Assembly: GCF_900116805.1 (NCBI RefSeq)
Contig: NZ_FPBV01000019.1
Span: 1-64,000 of the forward strand
Reading direction: 5' to 3'
DNA: 64,000 nucleotides
Source: Paenalicyclobacillus macrosporangiidus
GTDB lineage: Bacteria > Bacillota > Bacilli > Alicyclobacillales > Alicyclobacillaceae
Shown here: positions 8,625 through 17,043 of the stretch, in pieces
How positions within the stretch are numbered: the stretch's first letter is position 1
How the letters are laid out: each line of letters opens with the position of its first letter
Program-made: the position numbers and the translations under genes
Notes under the pieces: model-generated
What the model was told of the DNA's origin: nothing
The model's database searches: none
Seen by the model: the letters and a program-made list of their open reading frames with translations, nothing else

Positions 8625-8664
8625 ATCCGCAGGATAGGAAGCTCTCCTACCGTGTGGATTTTTT
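8625..8664 (+). terminator. trp operon attenuator (intrinsic terminator)
   Basis: A hairpin from 8625 to 8659 has outer ATCC/GGAT, an inner GG-TAGGA/TCCTA-CC stem and a loop AGCTC, followed by TTTTTT (8659-8664). It ends 77 bases before trpD. Its loop and 3' arm overlap the stretch that can pair with the TRAP site, which is the arrangement expected for TRAP attenuation. A second small hairpin (CCCTGG-TTC-CCAGGG, 8584-8598) lies between the TRAP site and the terminator. Confidence 0.85.
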
Positions 8665-8741
8665 ATTACCCAGAAAGGCCGGTACGAAGCATCCGCCGCC
8701 ACGGCGACGCCCGCGAGTTCAGTGGAGAGGAGCAGAGGCAG

Positions 8742-9782
8742 ATGAGCATGTTCGTGAGAGACGTCCTGCATCAGGTCGCGGAGGGTCGGGTGTTGGACGA
8801 GCGTGTCGCGGAGCAATTCATGCACGAGCTGATGGAGGGCAACATCACCCCCGTGCAGACGGCCGGTCTGTTGGCCGCACTGGCGGTGCGCGGGGAAGCG
8901 GTCTCCGAGATCGTCGGGTTTGCGCGGGCGATGCGGGCCCACAGCGTGCGCCTGGACACGGCGTTGGACGTGGTCGACACCTGCGGCACAGGCGGCGACG
9001 GGGGGCACACGTTCAACATCTCGACCGCTGCGGCGATTGTGGCCGCGGCCTGCGGCGTGCCGGTGGCCAAACACGGCAATCGCGCGGTCTCCAGCCGCAG
9101 CGGCAGCGCGGACGTGCTGCAGGAGCTCGGTGTGGCCATCCAACTGTCGGCGGACGAAGCGCTGGCCTGCCTGGAGGAGACTCACCTGTGCTTCCTGTTC
9201 GCGCAGTCTTACCACCCGGCCATGAAATACGCCGCCGAGCCTCGCAAGCAGCTCGGTTTCCGCACCATCTTCAACATCCTCGGGCCGTTGACCAACCCGG
9301 CCGGCGCCCGTCGCCAGGTGCTCGGGGTGTTCCGGGCGGACCTGGTGGAGAAGGTGGCTCAGGCCCTGGCCCGGTTGGGCACCGTGCACGCGCTGGTGGT
9401 GCATGGAGACGGCGGGATCGACGAGATCTCCCTGCAGGGGGAGACGTTGGTGGCCGAGGTGCAGGACGGCCAGGTGCGCACATACACGGTGGTGCCGGAG
9501 GAATTCGGTTTGGCCAGGGCGCCGCTGTCGGCGCTCGCGGGCGGAGATGCGGCCCACAACGCGGGCATCATCCGGCGCGTCCTGCAGGGGGTGCCGGGGC
9601 CGCAGCGGGACGTGGTCGCCCTCAACGCGGGCGCGGTGCTGTACGTCGCCGGCCGGGCGGAGTCCATTCAGGACGGAGTGCGCCGGGCGCAGGAGGCCAT
9701 CGACGGAGGGGACGCGGCGGCGGCCCTGGAGCGCTTGGTCCAGGCGTCCCGCCGGTACCACCGCGAGGAGGTGGCCCAGTGA
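8742..9782 (+). CDS. trpD: Anthranilate phosphoribosyltransferase
   Basis: This 346-residue enzyme transfers the phosphoribosyl group from PRPP to anthranilate, the second step of tryptophan synthesis. It has the family motif DTCGTGGDGGHTFN for pyrophosphate and Mg binding, then KHGNRAVSSRSGSADVLQELG and the NPAGARRQVLGV segment. The ATG at 8742 follows GGAGAGGAG; an ATG at 8748 is also possible. It is the first gene of the trp operon here. The usual first gene trpE is absent between the leader and trpD. Confidence 0.95.
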   Translation: MSMFVRDVLHQVAEGRVLDERVAEQFMHELMEGNITPVQTAGLLAALAVRGEAVSEIVGFARAMRAHSVRLDTALDVVDTCGTGGDGGHTFNISTAAAIVAAACGVPVAKHGNRAVSSRSGSADVLQELGVAIQLSADEALACLEETHLCFLFAQSYHPAMKYAAEPRKQLGFRTIFNILGPLTNPAGARRQVLGVFRADLVEKVAQALARLGTVHALVVHGDGGIDEISLQGETLVAEVQDGQVRTYTVVPEEFGLARAPLSALAGGDAAHNAGIIRRVLQGVPGPQRDVVALNAGAVLYVAGRAESIQDGVRRAQEAIDGGDAAAALERLVQASRRYHREEVAQ

Positions 9783-10588
9783 GCGGGTTCTTGCAGCGGA
9801 TTCTCGAGACCAAGCGGGAGGAGGTCGCACGCCTTCGGCCGAAGGCCGCGGAATTGGCCCGGCAGGCGCGACGGATGCCGCCCTGTCGCGGATTCGCGGC
9901 CGCAATCCGGCAGGCCTCCCGACTCGCGGTGATCGCGGAGGTGAAACAGGCCAGCCCGTCCAAGGGCCTGATTGCGGCCCACTTCGATCCGGTGGCGATC
10001 GCCACCACCTACGAACGGGCTGGCGCCAGCGCCATCTCGGTGCTGACCGATGAGACATACTTCCGCGGGTCCATCGCACATCTGGAGGCGGTGCGTCAGG
10101 CGGTCGCGGTGCCGGTGCTGCGCAAGGATTTCATCATCGACGAGGTGCAGATTGACGAGGCGCGCGCAGCCGGGGCGGACGCGGTGCTGCTCATCTGCGC
10201 CGCGCTCCCGCCCGACCGGCTGCAACAACTGGCTGCGTACGCGAAGCGCCTCGGCCTCGACACCCTGGTCGAAGTGCATCATCCGGATGAACTCCCGGCG
10301 GCCCTGGCGGCGAATCCGTCCGTCCTCGGCGTGAACAACCGCGACCTGCACACGTTCGAGGTCTCCCTGGAGACGACCCGGCGGGTGTTGGCGGAGGTCC
10401 CGAAGGGCGTGCTGGCCATCGGCGAGAGCGGCATCCACTCCGCCGAAGATGCCGCGCTGATGGCGGCGTGCGGGGCGCGCGGAATCCTCGTCGGCGAGTC
10501 CCTGATGCGCGCGGGCCAGCCAGAAGCCATCGCGGCCCGGCTCGCGTCCTTCCGGGTCCCGCTGCCGGCCGGGGTGTCCTCGTCGTGA
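9779..10588 (+). CDS. trpC: Indole-3-glycerol-phosphate synthase
   Basis: This 269-residue (beta/alpha)8 enzyme closes the indole ring of CdRP with loss of CO2. Conserved segments are AEVKQASPSKG (catalytic Lys region), VLRKDFIIDEVQI, VLGVNNRDLHTFEV and AIGESGI. The GTG start at 9779 overlaps the trpD stop in a GTGA, and the stop overlaps the trpF start in the same way, implying coupled translation. Confidence 0.95.
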   Translation: MSGFLQRILETKREEVARLRPKAAELARQARRMPPCRGFAAAIRQASRLAVIAEVKQASPSKGLIAAHFDPVAIATTYERAGASAISVLTDETYFRGSIAHLEAVRQAVAVPVLRKDFIIDEVQIDEARAAGADAVLLICAALPPDRLQQLAAYAKRLGLDTLVEVHHPDELPAALAANPSVLGVNNRDLHTFEVSLETTRRVLAEVPKGVLAIGESGIHSAEDAALMAACGARGILVGESLMRAGQPEAIAARLASFRVPLPAGVSSS

Positions 10589-11355
10589 CGGTGCGGATCA
10601 AGATCTGCGGCCTGCGGCCGGGGGACGACCTGTCGTTCGCCGATTCCCCGTGGGTGAGCCACGTGGGGTTCGTGTTCGTCCCGGCCAGCCGGCGGTACGT
10701 GGCGCCGGAGTCGGTGCGGAACATGGTGGCGCAACTGGAGGGGCGCGCCGAGGCGGTCGGGGTGTTCGCCGGTGCCGGCGCCGAAGCGGTTCGGGCGGCG
10801 CTGGCGCGCAGCGGCATCCGGGTGGCGCAGTTGCACGGAGATGAAGGACCCGAGGTGTGCGACGCCCTCCGCGAGGCGGGCGTGCAAGTCTGGAAGTCCC
10901 TCTCAGTGGCGCCGTCGGGCGAGGATGCACAGGCCCTGGCCGCCCGGATCGAGACGTTCGCCCCTCACGTGGACGCCCTGCTGCTCGACGCGGCGCCGCC
11001 GAAGTCCGCCCCGGCGAGCGTATCCGGCGGACACGGAAGGCCGTTTGACTGGCGGGTGCTGCCCACAGCCATCGGGATGGTGCGGACGCGCACCGTGTTG
11101 CCTCCGCTGTGGGTGGCTGGCGGCATCCATTCGGGCAATGTCGGAGACCTGCTCTCGGTGTTCGAACCGGATGGCATCGATGTGTCCTCCGGCGTGGAGA
11201 CCGGAGGCAGGAAGGACCCCCGGCGCATCCAGGCGCTGTGCAATGAGCTGGCGGTACGGGCGTCGTGCGGAGCGGCTCGCTCCGCGCAAGAAGCGGAGCA
11301 GTTCGTGCGCCAGCACGAACCCCGTACCGTGACGTCCGAGGAGGCGATACCGTGA
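10585..11355 (+). CDS. trpF: Phosphoribosylanthranilate isomerase
   Basis: This enzyme catalyses the Amadori rearrangement of phosphoribosylanthranilate to CdRP. Family motifs are [11 protein letters not shown] with the catalytic Cys, [18 protein letters not shown] and [10 protein letters not shown]. At 256 residues it is about 40 longer than the usual roughly 210. The excess is mainly an extended C-terminal tail after the [11 protein letters not shown] motif, rich in Ala, Glu and Gln and probably disordered. The GTG start overlaps the trpC stop. Confidence 0.93.
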   Translation: MTVRIKICGLRPGDDLSFADSPWVSHVGFVFVPASRRYVAPESVRNMVAQLEGRAEAVGVFAGAGAEAVRAALARSGIRVAQLHGDEGPEVCDALREAGVQVWKSLSVAPSGEDAQALAARIETFAPHVDALLLDAAPPKSAPASVSGGHGRPFDWRVLPTAIGMVRTRTVLPPLWVAGGIHSGNVGDLLSVFEPDGIDVSSGVETGGRKDPRRIQALCNELAVRASCGAARSAQEAEQFVRQHEPRTVTSEEAIP

Positions 11356-12608
11356 GTCACACCCATGTCGATGCCGCTCCCTCTGTGGCGAAAACGCCCG
11401 CCGGTGCGCGGTATCCCGACGCCTATGGCCGCTTCGGGCCGTTTGGGGGACGCTATGTCCCGGAGACGTTGATGTCGGCCCTTCACCAATTGGAGGCGGA
11501 CTATCTGCGCTTGTCGGCCGATCCCGGTTTTCAGGAAGAGCTGCAATACTACCTGACGCATTACTCCGGGCGCCCGACCCCCCTGTACTTCGCGGAACGG
11601 CTGACCGAACACCTGGGCGGAGCGCGCATCTACCTCAAGCGGGAGGACCTGAATCACACCGGCGCGCACAAGATCAACAACACCATCGGGCAAGCCCTGC
11701 TCGCCCTGAAGACCGGGAAGAGGCGCGTGATCGCCGAGACGGGCGCCGGGCAGCACGGCGTGGCCACCGCGACGGTCGCCGCCCGCTTCGGCCTCGCCTG
11801 CACCGTGTTCATGGGCGAAGAGGACATGCGACGGCAGGCCCTCAACGTGTTCCGCATGCGGATGCTCGGCGCCGAGGTGGTGCCGGCGACGACGGGGACG
11901 CGCACGCTCAAGGACGCGACGAACGAGGCCATCCGCCATTGGGTGGAGCACGTGGAGGACACGTATTACATCATCGGGTCTGTCGTCGGGCCTCATCCCT
12001 ACCCTCGGATCGTGCGGGATTTTCAGCGCGTGATTGGGGATGAGACCAAGCGCCAGATGCTGGAACGGGAAGACCGGCTGCCGGACGCGGTGGTGGCATG
12101 CGTCGGCGGCGGGAGCAACGCGATGGGGATGTTCTATCCGTTCATCGAGGACGACGGCGTCGAACTGATTGGGGTGGAGGCGGCCGGAGACGGCCTGGAG
12201 ACCGAGCGGCACGCGGCGAGTATTGCCCGCGGCCGGCCCGGCGTCCTGCACGGGGCACTCACGTACCTGCTGCAGGACGAGTACGGGCAGGTCACACCGG
12301 CGCACTCCATCTCGGCCGGGCTGGATTACCCGGGCATCGGGCCGGAACACGCCTGGCTGCATCAGTCCGGCCGCGCCCGCTACGTGCCCGTCACCGACCA
12401 GGAGGCGCTCGACGCCTTCTATCTCCTCTCCAAACTGGAGGGCATCATCCCTGCGCTGGAGAGCGCGCACGCCGTCGCGCAGGCCATCAAGGAGGCGCCG
12501 CGCATGGGCCGGGACCAGGTCTTGGTCATCTGCCTGTCGGGCCGCGGCGACAAAGACGTGGAGCAGATCGCTCGGCTTACGGGAGGGATGGCGGATGGAA
12601 CGGCTTGA
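11352..12608 (+). CDS. trpB: Tryptophan synthase beta chain
   Basis: This 418-residue PLP enzyme condenses indole with serine and partners with TrpA. It shows [16 protein letters not shown]-like residues near the N-terminus, the PLP lysine in [28 protein letters not shown], the phosphate-binding [10 protein letters not shown] and [13 protein letters not shown]. These are features of the TrpB1 type that forms the alpha2-beta2 complex. The GTG at 11352 overlaps the trpF stop, and the 3' end overlaps trpA by 14 bases. Confidence 0.96.
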   Translation: MSHTHVDAAPSVAKTPAGARYPDAYGRFGPFGGRYVPETLMSALHQLEADYLRLSADPGFQEELQYYLTHYSGRPTPLYFAERLTEHLGGARIYLKREDLNHTGAHKINNTIGQALLALKTGKRRVIAETGAGQHGVATATVAARFGLACTVFMGEEDMRRQALNVFRMRMLGAEVVPATTGTRTLKDATNEAIRHWVEHVEDTYYIIGSVVGPHPYPRIVRDFQRVIGDETKRQMLEREDRLPDAVVACVGGGSNAMGMFYPFIEDDGVELIGVEAAGDGLETERHAASIARGRPGVLHGALTYLLQDEYGQVTPAHSISAGLDYPGIGPEHAWLHQSGRARYVPVTDQEALDAFYLLSKLEGIIPALESAHAVAQAIKEAPRMGRDQVLVICLSGRGDKDVEQIARLTGGMADGTA

Positions 12609-13428
12609 GCGGGCATTTCGGAAGCGGGTGGACCGAGCGGCGTTCATCCCGTTTCTGAACACCGGAGACCCGTCGTTCGACCGCTCGTTGGCGTTCTTTC
12701 GCGCAGTGCTGCGGGCTGGTGCCGACATCCTCGAGATTGGCGCGCCATATTCTGACCCGCTCGCAGATGGCCCGGTGATTCAGGCGTCCGCGCTGCGCAG
12801 CCTCCAGGCCGGGTTTCGTTTGCCGCAGGTGTTTGAGGCGGCCTCCGCGCTGCGGCCCGAGACCGACGCCGGTCTGGTGCTGTTCACCTATATCAACCCG
12901 GTGTTGCAGTACGGCCTGGAGCGGTTCTTCTCGGACGCCCGGACGGCGGGCGCGGACGGCGTGGTCATCCCGGATCTGCCGTTTGAGGAGAGCGACCCGG
13001 TGAGAGCGGTGGCGGATAGCCACGGCATCGCGCTGATTCCCTTAGTCGCACCCACTTCCGGGGAGGACCGGATCGCAGGGATCTGCCGGCAGGCCCGCGG
13101 GTTTGTGTACTGCGTGTCCTCCCTCGGCGTGACGGGCGAGCGCGCTCGCATGTCGGCCCGTCTGCAGGAGTTGGTCCAGACGGCCCGCCGGTACACCGAG
13201 GTGCCCGTCGCGGTCGGGTTCGGGGTCAGCCGGCCGGATCAAGCCCATGAGATCGCCGGGTTCGCCGACGGGGTTATCGTCGGCAGCGCCATCGTGCGGC
13301 GCATTGGTGAAGCCGTGGCTGCGGGCCGCGGTGACGAAGCGTTGTTGGCATCCGTATCCGGCTTCGCCGGTGCGTTGATAGAAGCCCTGCACAGAACCGG
13401 TGCGGCGGCGACACCAACCTTGCGTTGA
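12595..13428 (+). CDS. trpA: Tryptophan synthase alpha chain
   Basis: This 277-residue (beta/alpha)8 subunit cleaves indole-3-glycerol phosphate and channels indole to TrpB. Motifs are [11 protein letters not shown], the catalytic Glu in [19 protein letters not shown], the catalytic Asp in [11 protein letters not shown], and the phosphate-binding [10 protein letters not shown]. The ATG at 12595, within the end of trpB, is used because GGGAGGG lies about 8 bases upstream. It is the last trp gene before the DAHP synthase. Confidence 0.95.
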   Translation: MERLERAFRKRVDRAAFIPFLNTGDPSFDRSLAFFRAVLRAGADILEIGAPYSDPLADGPVIQASALRSLQAGFRLPQVFEAASALRPETDAGLVLFTYINPVLQYGLERFFSDARTAGADGVVIPDLPFEESDPVRAVADSHGIALIPLVAPTSGEDRIAGICRQARGFVYCVSSLGVTGERARMSARLQELVQTARRYTEVPVAVGFGVSRPDQAHEIAGFADGVIVGSAIVRRIGEAVAAGRGDEALLASVSGFAGALIEALHRTGAAATPTLR

Positions 13429-13443
13429 GAGGAGAGGGAGAGC

Positions 13444-14481
13444 ATGATTGTGGTGATGAAAGAAGGGGCGCGCGAAGAAGAGGTCCAGGCCGTCGTCTCG
13501 CTGCTGCAGGGCAAAGGGTTGGAGACCCATCTGTCGCAGGGCGCGGAAAAGACCATCATCGGGATCATCGGGCCCAAGGAGCGCGTCTTGGGCATGCCGA
13601 TTGAGTCGATGGCGGGCGTCGAAAAGGTGGTGCGAGTGAGCAACCCGTTCAAGCTGGCCAGCCGCGCGTTCCACCCGCAGGACACCCTGGTGCAGGTGGG
13701 GCCGCACGTGGTCGGCGGGGCCAATCCGGTCATCATCGCGGGTCCGTGTTCGGTGGAATCGCGCGAGCAGATCCTCGAAATCGCGCACGCCGTGAAGCGT
13801 TCTGGTGCGCACATGCTGCGCGGCGGCGCGTTCAAGCCGCGTTCGTCCCCGTACTCGTTCCAAGGCCTCGGGGAAGAGGGATTGAAGCTGCTGGCGGAGG
13901 CGCGCGAAGTCACGGGCTTGCCGGTGGTCAGCGAGGTCATGGATATCGAGGCGCTCCCGATGATGCTGGAGTACGTCGACGTGCTTCAGATTGGCGCGCG
14001 GAACATGCAGAACTTCCCGCTCCTGCGCGCCGTCGGGAAGACCGACAAACCGGTCCTGCTGAAGCGCGGCCTGTCGGCCACCATCGAAGAGTGGTTGATG
14101 TCGGCAGAGTACATCCTGTCCGAGGGCAACCGCAATGTCATCCTGTGCGAGCGCGGCATCCGGACGTTTGAGAAGTACACGCGCAACACGCTGGATCTCA
14201 ACGCCGTCCCGGTGGTGCAGTACTACTCGCATCTTCCCGTGATTGTCGATCCGAGCCACGGGGTGGGCCATTCCCGCTATGTCCTGGCGATGGCGCGAGC
14301 CGGCATCGCGGCGGGCGCCCACGGACTGATTGTCGAGGTGCATCCGCGCCCGCAGGAGGCGTTGTCGGACGGAGAGCAGTCGCTGACGCTCGAGGACTTC
14401 GACCAGATGATGAGGGAGGTCACGCGCGTCGCGGAGGCGGTGCACGGCGTGGAAGCCCCCGTGTACGTCCCCGGCCGGTGA
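13444..14481 (+). CDS. aroF: 3-deoxy-7-phosphoheptulonate (DAHP) synthase, type I-beta
   Basis: Condenses phosphoenolpyruvate and erythrose-4-phosphate, the entry step to aromatics. The 345-residue protein has an N-terminal ferredoxin-like regulatory domain (about 1-70, starting [14 protein letters not shown]). A TIM barrel follows, with [52 protein letters not shown] and VDPSHGVGH. This layout matches the Thermotoga maritima enzyme, whose extra domain binds tyrosine, so feedback control is likely. It occupies the place that hisC holds in the Bacillus subtilis supraoperon. It starts 15 bases after trpA with a GAGAGG site. Confidence 0.95.
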   Translation: MIVVMKEGAREEEVQAVVSLLQGKGLETHLSQGAEKTIIGIIGPKERVLGMPIESMAGVEKVVRVSNPFKLASRAFHPQDTLVQVGPHVVGGANPVIIAGPCSVESREQILEIAHAVKRSGAHMLRGGAFKPRSSPYSFQGLGEEGLKLLAEAREVTGLPVVSEVMDIEALPMMLEYVDVLQIGARNMQNFPLLRAVGKTDKPVLLKRGLSATIEEWLMSAEYILSEGNRNVILCERGIRTFEKYTRNTLDLNAVPVVQYYSHLPVIVDPSHGVGHSRYVLAMARAGIAAGAHGLIVEVHPRPQEALSDGEQSLTLEDFDQMMREVTRVAEAVHGVEAPVYVPGR

Positions 14482-15383
14482 ACGGACGGGACGGGGCGCG
14501 CCCGGCCTCCGTGCTGGTGGTCGGCTGCGGCCTGATGGGGACCTCGTTGGCTCTCGCCCTGCACCGCGCCCGCCCCGGCCTGGTGGTGCACGGCGTCGAA
14601 CGCTCGGAGGTGCACCGGGCGCAGGCGCTGGCCACCGGCGCGTTCGCGGAGGTCTTCCCGGCGCTGCCGGAACCGGATGAAGCCGAACGCGGCGGGCGGT
14701 ACGAATTGGGGATTCTGGCCGTTCCGGTGGACGCCGCGTGCGCTCTTCTGCCTGCCACGGCGAGGTTGGCCGATGTGGTCATGGACATCTGCAGCGTCAA
14801 GCGCCCGGTGGTCGAGGCCGCGGAGGCTGCCGGATTGAAGGCGGTCTTCGCGCCCACCCACCCGATGGCCGGAACGGCCGACTCGGGGCCTGCCCACGCC
14901 CGCGCGGACCTGTTCGAAGGACGCACCTGGATTGTGCTGGATGGCTGGCCGGCCTGCGAGGCCGTCGCACCGTGGCTGGAGAGGACCGGGGCGAGAATGG
15001 TTCACCTGCCGTCCGCGGACGATCACGATGCCGCCATGGCGTCCGTCAGCCACGGCGTGCACCTGGCGTCCCTCTCGGCCATGCTGGCGTACCGGCGCAC
15101 GGCCGGTGGACGGGCCGGGGATTGGGCCCTCCTGGCGGGGCCCGGATTTCGCGATGTGACTCGCCTGTCGCGCTCCGCTCCGGACTTCTGGGTGCCCACC
15201 CTGACGGCGAACCGGGACCACGTCACGCTCTATCTGCGGGCCCTCGCGGAAGAGTTGAACGCGTTCGCCCGGGCACTGGACGAAGCCGACGGAGACGCGC
15301 TGCATCAGCGGTTGACGGAAGCCCGAATGGCCCGTCTCGCATGGGAGGAGAAGGTGAATCATGACGGAGAAACGACCCCTTGA
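14478..15383 (+). CDS. tyrA: Prephenate dehydrogenase
   Basis: This 301-residue NAD(P)-dependent enzyme oxidatively decarboxylates prephenate (or arogenate) towards tyrosine. It shows the dinucleotide fold motif [26 protein letters not shown], the catalytic region [12 protein letters not shown] and, in the C-terminal helical domain, SHGVHLAS. No C-terminal ACT domain is present, unlike the roughly 370-residue Bacillus form, so feedback control may rest on the DAHP synthase. The GTG at 14478 overlaps the aroF stop. Confidence 0.92.
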   Translation: MNGRDGARPASVLVVGCGLMGTSLALALHRARPGLVVHGVERSEVHRAQALATGAFAEVFPALPEPDEAERGGRYELGILAVPVDAACALLPATARLADVVMDICSVKRPVVEAAEAAGLKAVFAPTHPMAGTADSGPAHARADLFEGRTWIVLDGWPACEAVAPWLERTGARMVHLPSADDHDAAMASVSHGVHLASLSAMLAYRRTAGGRAGDWALLAGPGFRDVTRLSRSAPDFWVPTLTANRDHVTLYLRALAEELNAFARALDEADGDALHQRLTEARMARLAWEEKVNHDGETTP

Positions 15384-16701
15384 GCAGGGGATGCGCTGTT
15401 TCCCGGGATCGCCGCTGCGGGGGACGGTGGCCGTGCCGGGCGACAAGTCCATCACCCACCGCGCCATTCTGTTCGGCCTTTTGGCCGAAGGCCGGACGGA
15501 GGTGTCCGGTTGGCTCGACGCCGCCGATTGCCGCTCGTCGCTGCAGATTGCGCGGATGCTCGGGGCTGAAGTGGCCGAGACAGACGACGGCAGGCTCATC
15601 ATCCACGGAACGGCAGGGAATCTGCGCGAACCCGAGGATGTGCTGGACTGCGGCAATTCGGGCACGACGATGCGGGTGTTCCTCGGCGCCATCGCAGCGC
15701 GCGCGCCCTTCGCGGTGCTGACGGGAGACGGTTCGCTGCGCCGGCGGCCGATGCGCCGCGTGATCGATCCGCTCACCGACATGGGGGCGGCCATTTCCGC
15801 CCGCTCCGGCCGGTTTGCGCCGTTGGCGGTGCAGGGCCGCGCGTTGCGCGGGATCGACTACACGCTGCCCGTGGCCAGCGCACAGGTCAAATCCGCCATC
15901 CTGGTGGCGGGCCTGTTGGCGCACGACGGCGTCACCGCGGTGACAGAACCGGAGGCCACCCGGGATCACACCGAAAACCTTCTCACCGCCTTTGGCGTAC
16001 ACGTCAAACGCGCCTCACTGCCGGCGGGCAACCGCATCGAGGTGGAACCGGGGCAGGTGCTTCGCGGTGCGGCGGTGGCGGTGCCGGGCGATCCTTCGTC
16101 GGCCGCCTTCCTCATCGCGGCGGCGGCCCTGGTTCCCGGTTCCGCCGTCACGGTGACGGGCGTCGGCCTCAATGCCACGCGCACCGGGTTTCTCCGGGCC
16201 CTCGGCCGCATGGGCGCCCAGGTGGAACTGGGCAATCTGCGGAAGGTGTCCGGAGAAGTGGTCGGCGACATCACGGTGACGCACGGACCGCTCACCGGCA
16301 TCGAGATCGAGCCGGCGGAGGTGCCTTCGCTCATCGACGAACTTCCGGTCCTAGCCGTGTTGGCGGCGTTCGCCGAAGGTACCACGCGCGTGCGCGGGGC
16401 CGCGGAACTGCGAGTCAAGGAGACGGACCGCATCGCCGCGGTGGCCGAAGGGCTGCGGTCCATCGGGGTTCAGGTCGACGAGGCGGAGGATGGATTCACG
16501 GTGTATGGACGGGGAACGGTCGACGGCGGTGCGGTGGACAGCCACGGTGACCACCGGATCGCCATGAGCTTCGCCGTCGCCGGCCTGGCGGCTCGCCGCG
16601 GAGTCACCGTGCACGGCTGGGATTGCGTGAACATCTCATATCCTTCCTTTGCGGCGACGTTGGAACAGCTCGGCGCGTCTTTACAGGCGTGGTCCGAGTG
16701 A
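15361..16701 (+). CDS. aroA: 5-enolpyruvylshikimate-3-phosphate synthase
   Basis: This 446-residue enzyme transfers enolpyruvyl from PEP to shikimate-3-phosphate. Two-domain EPSPS motifs are PGDKSITHRAILFG, LDCGNSGTTMRVFLGAIA, and VKETDRIAAVAEGL followed by DSHGDHRIAMSFAVAGL. The segment NSGTTMR rather than NAGTAMR points to the class II, more glyphosate-tolerant type. The ATG lies 23 bases inside the tyrA 3' end after a GGAGGAGAAGG site. It is the last gene of the aromatic block. Confidence 0.95.
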   Translation: MTEKRPLEQGMRCFPGSPLRGTVAVPGDKSITHRAILFGLLAEGRTEVSGWLDAADCRSSLQIARMLGAEVAETDDGRLIIHGTAGNLREPEDVLDCGNSGTTMRVFLGAIAARAPFAVLTGDGSLRRRPMRRVIDPLTDMGAAISARSGRFAPLAVQGRALRGIDYTLPVASAQVKSAILVAGLLAHDGVTAVTEPEATRDHTENLLTAFGVHVKRASLPAGNRIEVEPGQVLRGAAVAVPGDPSSAAFLIAAAALVPGSAVTVTGVGLNATRTGFLRALGRMGAQVELGNLRKVSGEVVGDITVTHGPLTGIEIEPAEVPSLIDELPVLAVLAAFAEGTTRVRGAAELRVKETDRIAAVAEGLRSIGVQVDEAEDGFTVYGRGTVDGGAVDSHGDHRIAMSFAVAGLAARRGVTVHGWDCVNISYPSFAATLEQLGASLQAWSE

Positions 16702-16776
16702 CAAGCCGTCCGGTACACCGCTCTGCCGACTCGCCCTGCCGGCGGAGCACGGCGGCATGAATCAGAAAATTGCGTC

Positions 16777-16805
16777 TTGACAGCGCTTCCATACTGCGTT
16801 ATGCT
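16777..16805 (+). promoter_or_regulatory. Strong sigma-A promoter upstream of a short terminated leader
   Basis: Perfect TTGACA (16777-16782), 17-base spacer, TATGCT (16800-16805). Transcription would begin near 16812 and run into the terminator at 16857-16890, about 230 bases before the XPB-type helicase gene. Confidence 0.8.
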
Positions 16806-16811
16806 GTGAAT

Positions 16812-16890
16812 CGAAGGGTGTTGTGTCTGATTTCTCTCCACTCCTAGCAACGCTTGGGGAATCTGTCACAGGCAGATTCCCGCTTTTTTT
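16812..16890 (+). ncRNA. Candidate small RNA or attenuated leader of about 78 nt
   Basis: The interval between a near-perfect promoter and a strong intrinsic terminator holds no plausible reading frame. It either makes a discrete short RNA or is the 5' leader of the helicase operon with conditional termination. No known RNA family was recognised. The rest of 16702-17043 shows no gene. Confidence 0.4.
16857..16890 (+). terminator. Intrinsic terminator
   Basis: GGGAATCTG (16857-16865) pairs perfectly with CAGATTCCC (16873-16881) around a 7-base loop, followed by GC and seven T residues (16884-16890). It could end both read-through from aroA and the short transcript from the promoter at 16777. 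Confidence 0.88.
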
Positions 16891-17043
16891 GTTCCCCAAC
16901 CGCCTGCGGCAAGGGACGTGGGCTCCCGCAAAACGCAAAACGCCATTCGCCCCGTATACCCTATCGTTGTCCAACTCATACTGGAAATGGGAAGCATCGA
17001 GCGCCTCCCGCGGGGAGGCAGGACTCGACAGGGGGGAATCCGC

